From positions 1 to 10,000 of the forward strand of contig JAIWOB010000118.1 in assembly GCA_020217065.1 (NCBI GenBank): a DNA stretch of 10,000 nt, written 5' to 3'. The notes beneath the pieces were generated by a model. The model was not told the DNA's origin. It ran no database searches and saw only the letters and a program-made list of their open reading frames with translations. This stretch comes from Chloroflexota bacterium. GTDB lineage: Bacteria > Chloroflexota > Anaerolineae > Anaerolineales > Villigracilaceae. This document shows, one piece after another, positions 1-6,805 of this stretch. The position numbers were made by a program, and so were the translations under genes. Every line of letters starts with the position of its first letter. Within the stretch, counting starts at the first letter, position 1.

Positions 1-431
1 GCCTTGAAAGCGCGGAATTTGAGCGTTACGGGCAGATGCACCGTAACACGTTCATCGCCTCGCCCAAATTGCTGCGTCCCACCCTGCAGCACATCAGCCG
101 CGACGACCTTTTCTTCGCGGGGCAAATCACAGGCGTGGAAGGCTACATGGGCAACATCGCCACAGGAGCGCTGGCGGGAATCAACGCGGCGCGGCTGCTT
201 AACGGCGAAAGCCCGCTCACGCTGCCGCAAGAGACCATGATGGGCGCGCTCTCCCATTACGTCACCCACGCCGACTTGAAAGATTTCCAGCCCATGAAAG
301 CCAACTTCGGCATCCTCCCGCCGCTGGCTTTCGAGAAGAAAACAGGCAAACGCGAGCGCGGACAACTTTACGCCGAGCGCGCCTTGAAAGCGCTGAAAGA
401 ATATCTGGCAGCGGAATCTGAACTCTCCTGA
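1..431 (+). CDS. trmFO: TrmFO, tRNA m5U54 methyltransferase (C-terminal part)
   Basis: This is the 3' end of a folate- and FAD-dependent tRNA (uracil-5-)-methyltransferase, the enzyme that makes m5U54 in the T-loop of tRNAs using methylenetetrahydrofolate as carbon donor. The first complete codon is at position 3 and the start lies upstream of the window. The visible 142 residues match the conserved TrmFO C-terminus: [12 protein letters not shown], the segment [14 protein letters not shown] followed by a small-residue stretch ([16 protein letters not shown]), a HYVTHAD motif and [14 protein letters not shown]. It ends with a charged helix ([20 protein letters not shown]), as is usual for the family. 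The stop is TGA at 429-431, followed by 54 bases with no obvious terminator before the next gene. The alternative, a GidA/MnmG relative, is unlikely because the [16 protein letters not shown] block is typical of TrmFO. Confidence 0.93.
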   Translation, partial: LESAEFERYGQMHRNTFIASPKLLRPTLQHISRDDLFFAGQITGVEGYMGNIATGALAGINAARLLNGESPLTLPQETMMGALSHYVTHADLKDFQPMKANFGILPPLAFEKKTGKRERGQLYAERALKALKEYLAAESELS

Positions 432-485
432 CTTTGGAGCGGCAGCCCAACGATGGAAGTCGCTGGAATCCGCAAAGGAATTCAC

Positions 486-1385
486 ATGAAGAAACGAGCC
501 GTCGTCCTCTACCTGACCGTCATTGGAATTTTGCTCTTGGTCGTCGTTGGCGTTTACGCCGCCGCCTTTATTAACCGCCCGGCGGAGTCTGTCTCTTTTG
601 ACGGAATCCGCGCCCTGGCGGACGCGCAAACGCAGGTGGATTTCGGTCCGCGTATTCCCGGCTCGACGGGACACGACCAGGCGCGCGAATGGATTCGCGC
701 CGAATTAGAGCATGTCGGCTGGGTGGTCGAAGTCCAGCGAACCGAACGCCTGGGGCATCCCATCCACAATATCATCGCCAAACGCAGCCCCGAAGAACCG
801 CAAATCATCCTGGGCGCGCATTACGATACCCGCATGTACGCCGACCAGGACTCTTCGCCTGGTATGCAAGCCATGCCCGTCCCGGGCGCAAACGACGGCG
901 CGTCCGGCGTGGCTGTCCTGCTTGAAATAGCGCGAACCCTGCCCGAAGACTCCGTTCCCGTCTGGCTGGTCTTCTTTGACGCCGAAGACAACGGCAACCT
1001 CGAAGGCTGGGACTGGATTCTCGGCTCCCGCGCCTTCGTCGAAGAAATCGAAGTCCGACCCCGCGCGGCGGTCATTGTGGATATGGTTGGCGACGCGGAC
1101 TTAAACATCTACCTCGAAAAAAATTCGGACAAGGAACTCCGCGCCGAAATCTGGTCCGCCGCGGAAAGTTTGGGCTACGCCGACAAATTCATCAACAGCG
1201 AAAAATACAGCATGTTGGACGACCATACCCCCTTCCTGGAAAAAGGCATCCCCGCCGTGGACATCATTGACTTCGACTATCCCTATTGGCACACCACGCA
1301 AGACACTCCCGACAAGGTCTCCGCAGAGTCTCTGAAAGCCGTCGGGGATACGCTGTTGAAGTGGATTGCAGAGCAGCCAAGGTAG
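486..1385 (+). CDS. Membrane-anchored M28-family metalloenzyme, glutaminyl-cyclase-like
   Basis: A 299-residue protein of the zinc-dependent M28 fold. An N-terminal hydrophobic helix (about residues 5-28) after MKKR is a signal anchor, so the catalytic domain should face outside. Candidate metal and active-site residues are in family order: H112 in GAHYDTR, D137 in GANDGASG, E167/D168 in FFDAEDNG, D199 in VDMVGD and H269 in YWHTTQD. The blocks FFDAEDNG..W..GSR, DDHTPFLEKGIP (245-256) and YWHTTQD resemble glutaminyl-peptide cyclotransferases (FFDGEEA..GSR, DDHIPFL, WHT) more than ordinary aminopeptidases. It may therefore form N-terminal pyroglutamate on exported proteins, but an aminopeptidase cannot be excluded. 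I chose ATG 486 over the in-frame ATG at 453 because AAGGAA at 475-480 lies five bases upstream and the protein then begins with a normal signal anchor. Confidence 0.85.
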   Translation: MKKRAVVLYLTVIGILLLVVVGVYAAAFINRPAESVSFDGIRALADAQTQVDFGPRIPGSTGHDQAREWIRAELEHVGWVVEVQRTERLGHPIHNIIAKRSPEEPQIILGAHYDTRMYADQDSSPGMQAMPVPGANDGASGVAVLLEIARTLPEDSVPVWLVFFDAEDNGNLEGWDWILGSRAFVEEIEVRPRAAVIVDMVGDADLNIYLEKNSDKELRAEIWSAAESLGYADKFINSEKYSMLDDHTPFLEKGIPAVDIIDFDYPYWHTTQDTPDKVSAESLKAVGDTLLKWIAEQPR

Positions 1386-1424
1386 GTCAGCCGAATATTA
1401 TCAATTGCAATTAATCGAACAATA

Positions 1425-1460
1425 TGGTCAAAACCCCAAACAAGGCGTAAACTTAAGCGA
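1425..1460 (+). promoter_or_regulatory. Possible promoter giving a near-leaderless histidine kinase mRNA
   Basis: TGGTCA at 1425-1430 and TAAACT at 1448-1453 are separated by 17 bases, each matching four of six bases of the -35 and -10 consensus. The -10 ends seven bases before the ATG at 1461, and no Shine-Dalgarno is seen (only AAGCGA directly before the ATG). Transcription would start at or next to the ATG. Upstream, AATTGCAATT at 1403-1412 is a perfect 10-base palindrome flanked by ATATT and AATAT, a possible regulator site. The match is weak and based on eye inspection only. Confidence 0.3.
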
Positions 1461-2741
1461 ATGACAGTCCACGAATCCCTGCAAAAAATTCGCGCGCCGT
1501 GGATGGAGCGCGTTTCCCGCGATTTGGCTCGCGGCGAAGGCGTGCGCGCCGGTTTCGTGGAACAATTAGAGCGTTTTTACGACCTGCTTGAACAAACCGT
1601 CATCACCGGCGACACCGCCTGGCTCGACCCCATCCTCTACGACTGGGGACGCTCGCCCACCGAAACCAACCTGGAGGAAGGCGAATACGAAGTTTCGTTC
1701 ATCCTCAACCGCATCGTGGCGTTGACCATTTCAATAGCGCGCGCCAATCTGGACGAAAAAGACGCGCTGGAATTGCTGGCGGCGGTGATTCCAGTCTTTA
1801 CCCACAGTCTGAGCGTGGTTGTCCGCTATGAGATGGAAACCCGCGTGGCGCATATCTCCAGCGAATTGCACAAAACCCAGGAAAAACTTCAGCAGTTAGA
1901 CCGCAACAAATCCAAATTTATTTCAGTGGCGGCGCATGAGTTAAAGACCCCGCTCACCCTCATCGAAGGCTACACCACCATGATGGTGGAGATGGCGGAA
2001 AATAAAGACCCGTCTTCCATCGCCAGCCTGCTGCAGGGAGTCAACAAGGGCATCTTTCGCCTGCGCGAAATCATAGACGATATGATTGACGTTTCGTTAA
2101 TTGACAACCATCTATTAACCCTCAACATCCAGCCGCTTTGGGTCAGTCATTTATTGAACCTTCTGGAAAATGAGATAAAGAAAAACGCCGCCAACCGCAA
2201 ACTGACTCTGAACGTCAACCGCTTTGAAGGCTGCGACCTGATGATTTACGGCGACGCCGAACGTCTGTTTCAAGCGCTTTACAATGTGACCGTCAACGCC
2301 GTCAAATTCACTCCCGACGGCGGAACCATCACGGTTGACGGGCGGCTTCTGCCGGGTTTTGTCGAGATAACGGTCGCCGACACGGGCATTGGCATTTCGC
2401 CCGAAAATCAATCCATCATCTTCGAAAAGTTCGGTCAACTGGGCAGAACGGACCTCCACTCTAGCGGCAAAACCAAATTCAAAGGCGGCGGACCGGGGTT
2501 GGGACTGCCTATCGCCCGCGGCATTCTTGAATCGCACGGCGGCGCCATCTGGGTTGAATCGGAAGGCTGCGACGAAGAAAAACTGCCCGGCTCGACCTTC
2601 CACCTCCTCATTCCCACCCGCACCGAGGCGACCGACCCCGTTATGACAAAATTCTTTGGACCTTTCGAAGCGGCAAAAAAAGATTTGGAAATGGAAACCA
2701 GTGGCAAAGAAGACTCCCCACCCCACGACGCCCCCGCGTGA
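1461..2741 (+). CDS. Cytosolic sensor histidine kinase
   Basis: A 426-residue two-component histidine kinase with no membrane segment. The N-terminal about 125 residues are helical (FVEQLERFYDLLEQ..., IPVFTHSLSVVVRYEME) and of a type I cannot name with certainty; the pattern is reminiscent of RsbRD-like input domains. A coiled linker (SSELHKTQEKLQQLDRNKSKF, 133-153) leads to the HisKA H-box with phospho-acceptor H159 in AAHELKTPLT. The HATPase domain shows the N-box (N279 in NAVKFTPDGG), G1 DTGIGI (307-312), the F-box FEKFGQ (321-326) and G2 GPGLGL (344-349), so all ATP-binding motifs are intact. A tail of about 40 residues, rich in charge and proline, follows the catalytic domain; its last codons overlap the start of hflX. 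No response regulator is encoded next to it in this window, so its partner is unknown. The start is ATG 1461, seven bases downstream of a possible -10. Confidence 0.92.
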   Translation: MTVHESLQKIRAPWMERVSRDLARGEGVRAGFVEQLERFYDLLEQTVITGDTAWLDPILYDWGRSPTETNLEEGEYEVSFILNRIVALTISIARANLDEKDALELLAAVIPVFTHSLSVVVRYEMETRVAHISSELHKTQEKLQQLDRNKSKFISVAAHELKTPLTLIEGYTTMMVEMAENKDPSSIASLLQGVNKGIFRLREIIDDMIDVSLIDNHLLTLNIQPLWVSHLLNLLENEIKKNAANRKLTLNVNRFEGCDLMIYGDAERLFQALYNVTVNAVKFTPDGGTITVDGRLLPGFVEITVADTGIGISPENQSIIFEKFGQLGRTDLHSSGKTKFKGGGPGLGLPIARGILESHGGAIWVESEGCDEEKLPGSTFHLLIPTRTEATDPVMTKFFGPFEAAKKDLEMETSGKEDSPPHDAPA

Positions 2742-4080
2742 ACGCGCCTTTCTCGTCGGCGTGGAAATTCGCGGCGCAAAACAATTGCTCGCCCTTGAAG
2801 ATTCGCTTTCCGAACTCGCCCTGCTTGCAGACACCGCCGGGGTGGATGTCGTGGGTGAACTCACCCAAAAATTGGAACGCCCGCACGTAGAGACGTACAT
2901 CGGTCCCGGCAAAGTGGAAGAATTGAAAGCCCTCGCCGAGGAAACCCTCGCCGACGTGGTCATCTTCGACGATGAACTCTCGCCGCGTCACCAGCGCGAA
3001 CTGCAAAAGGCGCTTGGCAGAAAGATTCGCCTGATTGACCGCACCGCCCTCATTCTCGACATCTTTGCCCAGCACGCCCATACGAGCGAAGGCATGTTGC
3101 AAGTCGAACTGGCGCAGTACGAATACAACTTGCCGCGTTTGACCGGCGCCTGGACTCACCTTGAACGGCAAGCGGGCGGCGGCGGCGGACGCACCGGCTC
3201 TTCCGGCGGCGTCGGTTTGCGCGGTCCCGGCGAAACTCAACTGGAAGTGGACAAGCGCGTCATCCGCAAGCGCATCACTCACATTAAGCGCGAGCTCGAA
3301 AAAGTGGAAGCGCACCGCATGAGATACCGCGCCCAGCGCAAGCGTTCGCGCATCCCAACAGTCGCCCTCGTCGGATACACCAACGCCGGGAAATCCACCT
3401 TGCTCAACCAAATCTCCGGAGCGGGCGTTTACGCCGCCAATCAGTTGTTCGCCACGCTCGACCCCACCACCCGCCGCGTGCAGCTGCCCGGCGGCGACCT
3501 GGCTCTTTTCACCGACACCGTCGGATTCATCCAAAAACTTCCCACAACGCTTGTCGCCGCCTTCCACGCCACGCTGGAAGAAATCGCCGAAGCCGACTTG
3601 CTTTTACATGTGGTGGACATTTCGCACCCCAACGCGCTGAATCAGTTCGAGGCTGTGCAGGAAACCCTGGAAGAAATAGACGCAAGCCATATCCCGATGG
3701 TTACGGCGTTCAACAAGTCGGACTTGCTGCAAAATTTAGAACAGGCGCGCGAAACCCTAAAAGCCTTCCCCAAATCGGTCGCCGTCTCCGCCGTTCAAGG
3801 AACGGGCGTCGGCGAATTGCTGCGCTTGGTGCGGCGGGAATTATTTGAAGCCTACGACTTCATTCGCGTGCGCCTTCCATACAGTCAGGGCGCGTTGATT
3901 TCTCTCTTCCACGAGCTGGGACAGGTGGAGCGCGTGGAACATGAGCGCGGCGGAGTGGTCATGCAAGGGCGGCTCCCCGGCAGGCTGTTGGCGCAGTTCG
4001 CTCCCTGGCGCGCGCAAGCCGTCGAAAGCGGCGAAACGCTGGATGATTTTGAAGAAAACGTTCTTTTAGAGGAGGAATAG
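2701..4080 (+). CDS. hflX: GTPase HflX
   Basis: A ribosome-associated GTPase of the Obg-HflX superfamily; HflX binds the 50S subunit and in studied bacteria splits stalled or heat-damaged ribosomes. With the GTG at 2701 the protein has 459 residues. The N-terminal HflX domain begins at RAFLVGVEI and includes GVDVVGELTQ, YIGPGKVEEL and FDDELSPRHQRELQ. A glycine-rich loop (GGGGGRTGSSGG, about 159-170) and the GPGETQLEVDKR signature precede a coiled helix. The G domain is complete: G1 GYTNAGKST (225-233), G2 LDPTTR (253-258), G3 DTVGF (272-276), G4 NKSD (338-341), G5 SAVQG (363-367). The start is uncertain: TTG 2656 in the same frame would add 15 residues (KRQKKIWKWKP...). I prefer GTG 2701, which overlaps the histidine kinase gene by 41 bases and has a weak purine run (GGAAA) upstream. 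The gene ends in a strong GGAGGAA that serves the next gene. Confidence 0.95.
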   Translation: MAKKTPHPTTPPRERAFLVGVEIRGAKQLLALEDSLSELALLADTAGVDVVGELTQKLERPHVETYIGPGKVEELKALAEETLADVVIFDDELSPRHQRELQKALGRKIRLIDRTALILDIFAQHAHTSEGMLQVELAQYEYNLPRLTGAWTHLERQAGGGGGRTGSSGGVGLRGPGETQLEVDKRVIRKRITHIKRELEKVEAHRMRYRAQRKRSRIPTVALVGYTNAGKSTLLNQISGAGVYAANQLFATLDPTTRRVQLPGGDLALFTDTVGFIQKLPTTLVAAFHATLEEIAEADLLLHVVDISHPNALNQFEAVQETLEEIDASHIPMVTAFNKSDLLQNLEQARETLKAFPKSVAVSAVQGTGVGELLRLVRRELFEAYDFIRVRLPYSQGALISLFHELGQVERVEHERGGVVMQGRLPGRLLAQFAPWRAQAVESGETLDDFEENVLLEEE

Positions 4081-4280
4081 TGTCCAAATTTCTAGACCGC
4101 GCCTCTGAATTTTTAGCGCATCGAAAAGGGTTGCTGCCCATCATTGGATTGCTTCTGATACTAGTCAATCTTTTGATTCAATTCATCGCCCCCGGCAGTT
4201 TTCTTGCCGCCAGCAATCTTCTTTTGCATCTTGGACTGGTTGTCGCCATTTTCGGTTTGATGCTCGCTTGGGCGTTGTAA
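4080..4280 (+). CDS. Small two-helix membrane protein, function unknown
   Basis: A 66-residue protein starting with GTG at 4080, which shares its first base with the TAG stop of hflX (TAGTG). A strong Shine-Dalgarno, GGAGGAA at 4071-4077, lies inside the last hflX codons, so translation is probably coupled. After a charged, amphipathic start (MSKFLDRASEFLAHRKG) come two hydrophobic helices, about residues 17-37 and 44-65, joined by a short APGSFLA turn. It ends almost directly after the second helix, so both ends are probably cytosolic. I do not recognise a family. The size, overlap, ribosome-binding site and clean hydrophobic pattern support a real gene. It sits between hflX and the pseudokinase and could be a membrane partner of either. 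Confidence 0.75.
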   Translation: MSKFLDRASEFLAHRKGLLPIIGLLLILVNLLIQFIAPGSFLAASNLLLHLGLVVAIFGLMLAWAL

Positions 4281-4292
4281 AACCAAAATTGC

Positions 4293-6287
4293 ATGTCTCT
4301 TGCGCTCATTGGACAAACGCTCCTCAGCCAATATCGCATTGAGGAGTTTATCGCCCCCACGCCGCTGGGAAGGCTCTACCGCGCCGCCGATACGCGAAGC
4401 AATAAGCCGCTGGCGCTGACCTTGCTGCCTAAAGCCGTCGCGGAAGACGCGGAAATCATCAAAGACCTCGACGCAAAATCGCAAAAATTACGCGCCCTGT
4501 CCGCCTCCCCCAACCTGATTACTTACCTCGGTCTGCGCCAAACCCCAACGCTCGCTTTCCTGCTGGAAGAGTGGGTGGACGGTCCTCCCCTTTCCTCTAT
4601 TCTTCAAAAAACGCCTTTGCCGGCGGCGGAAATTCTGATATACGTCCGTTCGCTTTGCGCCGCGCTGGAAGTCCTGCACGGGCAAAATTATCTGCACCTC
4701 AACCTCGCCCCGGAATTAATTCGCGTCAACAAACAGGGAGAGGTCTTCCTGGGCGGAATTGGCGCGGCGCGGCAAATCGGCGGCGAGGCGAAAGAAGGGA
4801 AATGGGGAAATTACCCGCGCCTGTACGACGCCCCGGAAAAGTTTGAAGGCGGCGCGCTTACCCCGGCGACTGACATTTACGCCCTGGCTGTCCTGGTTTA
4901 CCAACTCGCCACGGGAGAATGGATTAACGGCAAACCCGCCCCAAAAACCGCCGAAGCCGTTAAACGGGTTCATCTTGAAATTACGCCGCCGGCGCCGGTT
5001 TCGCTCAACGTCGAGATTCCCGACCACTTCTCGCGCATGATTCTTTGGGCGTTAAGAAAAAACCCCGATGAACGCCTCAAGTCCACCACTGAATTTCTCT
5101 CGGCTCTGGCGCTTGCCGCCCGCTCCTCCATGGAGGAGATTCCGAAAAGACTCCAACCGCCAACCGCTCCCGTTTCGGCAAGCGTTCTGGAAGACTGGAA
5201 TTTTCTCCCGCCGCCGCAGACCAGCATCATCAAACAAAACGTTCCCTCCTTACAAGAGCGTCTAGTCGAGATTGAGCGGGCGCAGCCTAAAAAAAGCGCC
5301 GTGCGGTTCGGTGTCGTTTCGGCGCTGGTCTTTGCCCTGACGGCGGGTTTTTTGTCCCTCTTTTGGCTGGCAAGACCCGCTCCTGAAGCAAGTCTGCCCA
5401 CTCCAATACAATTCACCCCCTTTGCCGCCGATTACACCCCGCCGCCCACTTTTACGCCGCTTCCTAAGCCCACCGACCCCAAAGGGGGACGTATCGCCTT
5501 CACCTGCACGCGGGGAGACTATAACCAGATTTGCATGATTAACCGCGACGGCAGCGGATTGATTCAACTCTCGGACATGGAAGCAAGCAATTATTATCCT
5601 GTCTTCACGCCGGGCGGCGAAGGACTTTTGTTTGCGTCCAACCGCAACGGTCCCTTCGATTTATACCTGCTGATTTTCGGAGAAAAACAACTCATTCAAA
5701 TTACAAAAAACGTGGGAAACGTGGTCTCTCCCGATTATTCGCCCGACGGGCGCAGGATTGTTTTCGTCAATCGCGCCGGGACTGGAACCGCGTCCATCTG
5801 GATGGTCAACGCCGACGGATTAAACCCCCGTTTGGTATACGCCGGCGCAGAAGACATCGTCGCTGTCGCCTGGTCTCCCGACGGAGAGCGGATTGCCTAC
5901 GCCATGTCGTCGGGCGCGCCCCAGGAATACGAAATTTTCACGATGAACGTCGAAGGGAAAAATCACGTCCGCATTTCGCGGGGATTACAGGGAATTGGCG
6001 GGAGTTTGAGCTGGTCCCCAGACGGAAAAAGCCTTTTGATTCACGCCGGTCCGGCCGGCGACAAAAACATCTTCAAACTCGAAGTCGCCGACGGAGCCTA
6101 CACTCAGCTGACGGACGGCGGCAACAACGCAGGCGCGTCCTATTCCCCCGATGGACGGTATATTGTCTTTAATTCGCTGCGCAACGATAACCAGGCGGAC
6201 CTCTACATCATGCGCGCCGACGGGACAAACCAGGTTCAACTCACCAATCATCCCGAACCGGATTGGGGCGCGCGATGGGTGGAATAA
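4293..6287 (+). CDS. Transmembrane pseudokinase with TolB/WD40-like beta-propeller
   Basis: A 664-residue protein with a Ser/Thr-kinase-like domain (about 14-275), a linker, one membrane helix (about 338-360), a Pro/Thr-rich stalk (about 362-397) and a C-terminal beta-propeller (about 398-664). The kinase fold is recognisable from YRIEEFI...LYRAAD, the APE motif (180-182), DIYALAVLVYQLATGE (194-209) and NPDERLKS. Catalytic residues are gone: the VAIK lysine is T43 (LALT), HRDLKPEN reads HLNLAPEL (135-142) so the catalytic Asp is N137 and the metal-binding Asn is L142, and the DFG Asp is G155 (GIG). The Gly-rich loop is also degenerate (IAPTPLGRLY). Propeller repeats carry the PD40 signature SPDG (482-487, 527-531, 574-578, 617-621) plus FTPGGE at 438, so five to six blades. 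It likely binds a ligand outside and signals or scaffolds inside without phosphotransfer. ATG 4293 follows the preceding stop by 12 bases; no clear Shine-Dalgarno is seen. Confidence 0.9.
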   Translation: MSLALIGQTLLSQYRIEEFIAPTPLGRLYRAADTRSNKPLALTLLPKAVAEDAEIIKDLDAKSQKLRALSASPNLITYLGLRQTPTLAFLLEEWVDGPPLSSILQKTPLPAAEILIYVRSLCAALEVLHGQNYLHLNLAPELIRVNKQGEVFLGGIGAARQIGGEAKEGKWGNYPRLYDAPEKFEGGALTPATDIYALAVLVYQLATGEWINGKPAPKTAEAVKRVHLEITPPAPVSLNVEIPDHFSRMILWALRKNPDERLKSTTEFLSALALAARSSMEEIPKRLQPPTAPVSASVLEDWNFLPPPQTSIIKQNVPSLQERLVEIERAQPKKSAVRFGVVSALVFALTAGFLSLFWLARPAPEASLPTPIQFTPFAADYTPPPTFTPLPKPTDPKGGRIAFTCTRGDYNQICMINRDGSGLIQLSDMEASNYYPVFTPGGEGLLFASNRNGPFDLYLLIFGEKQLIQITKNVGNVVSPDYSPDGRRIVFVNRAGTGTASIWMVNADGLNPRLVYAGAEDIVAVAWSPDGERIAYAMSSGAPQEYEIFTMNVEGKNHVRISRGLQGIGGSLSWSPDGKSLLIHAGPAGDKNIFKLEVADGAYTQLTDGGNNAGASYSPDGRYIVFNSLRNDNQADLYIMRADGTNQVQLTNHPEPDWGARWVE

Positions 6288-6361
6288 AAATTCCGCTCTG
6301 CTCTTGCTCGCGGCGACAAATTTTCAAGGCGTTTACAACGGAGCCCGCTCCGGTCAAGCGT
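6288..6361. other. Convergent intergenic gap with a short hairpin
   Basis: The gap between the two convergent genes contains a perfect inverted repeat, CGGAGCCCGCTCCG at 6339-6352 (5-base stem, 4-base loop). GGAAT-AAAA-ATTCC at 6281-6294 spans the stop codon of the pseudokinase gene. Neither is followed by a T-tract on either strand, so I do not call an intrinsic terminator; they could be weak 3'-end structures. Confidence 0.35.
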
Positions 6362-6805
6362 TTAACGGGGCTGCCCCCAGGCGGTCTGAAAATCGGAAGG
6401 GGAAAAGCGAAATTCGCCGATATCAACAGTTTGCCCGGCGGCGACTTGCACGGAAATCTCACGTCCAACAGCGCGATACCCAATAACAAGCGAACGGACG
6501 CCCGCCGGAACGCCGCTCAACACAAAATGTCCGTTTTCATCCGCGGTGGCGAAAACCGCCGCGCCAGCCACAGAAATTTCAGCGCGAAGCGGATTTCCCT
6601 GCGGGTCGAGCGTTATCCCTGTGACAGAGCCGGTTCCCGCCAAAGAGCCAATCTGCCAAAGACGAACAAGCAGCATTCCCAGCGCCACGAACAATAACGC
6701 GAGCAGTATTTTTCGAAATATCCGAAGGCGGCGCGATGGGTCGGGAATGTTTTCCGGTAAACCGTTCCGATATTGCTCCAGAGAGGGGGATTCTTCGAAA
6801 CTCAT
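6362..6805 (-). CDS. Membrane-anchored carboxypeptidase-regulatory-like domain protein
   Basis: A 147-residue protein with an acidic, proline-containing cytosolic N-terminus, a basic stop (PSRRLRIFRK), one membrane helix (about 29-48) and a C-terminal domain (about 58-131). That domain has the pattern of carboxypeptidase-regulatory/transthyretin-like beta sandwiches: GSVTGITLDPQGNPLRAEISV, then TADENGHFVLSGVPAGVRSLVI and a final strand. The domain should be extracytoplasmic. Such domains are structural or ligand-binding and carry no catalytic residues. I chose ATG at 6805-6803 because GAGGAGG lies eight bases upstream; the in-frame ATG six codons earlier has no such site. The start overlaps the stop of the preceding gene as ATGA, so the two are probably translated together and may act as a pair at the cell surface. 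It might alternatively be a degenerate pilus-associated adhesin subunit. Confidence 0.78.
   Translation of the reverse strand: MSFEESPSLEQYRNGLPENIPDPSRRLRIFRKILLALLFVALGMLLVRLWQIGSLAGTGSVTGITLDPQGNPLRAEISVAGAAVFATADENGHFVLSGVPAGVRSLVIGYRAVGREISVQVAAGQTVDIGEFRFSPSDFQTAWGQPR

Noticed and set aside
453..485. In-frame upstream ATG extending the M28 protein by 11 residues
   Set aside because: No Shine-Dalgarno before 453; the extension hides the signal anchor, while ATG 486 has AAGGAA at good spacing.
2151..2963. 270-codon open frame on the - strand
   Set aside because: Lies opposite the histidine kinase and hflX, both with intact motifs; the translation is low-complexity and shows no domain.
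3170..3215. GGC-rich stretch that looks like a repeat
   Set aside because: It encodes the glycine-rich loop normal for HflX, not a DNA repeat element.
2641..3567. 308-codon open frame on the - strand
   Set aside because: Antisense to the conserved HflX domains; G+C-rich shadow frame with no recognisable motif.
6339..6352. CGGAGCCCGCTCCG hairpin as an intrinsic terminator
   Set aside because: Short stem and no T-run on either strand.
6263..6697. 144-codon + strand frame antisense to the carboxypeptidase-regulatory-like gene
   Set aside because: The - strand frame has a membrane helix, a domain pattern, a Shine-Dalgarno and ATGA coupling; the + frame has none.
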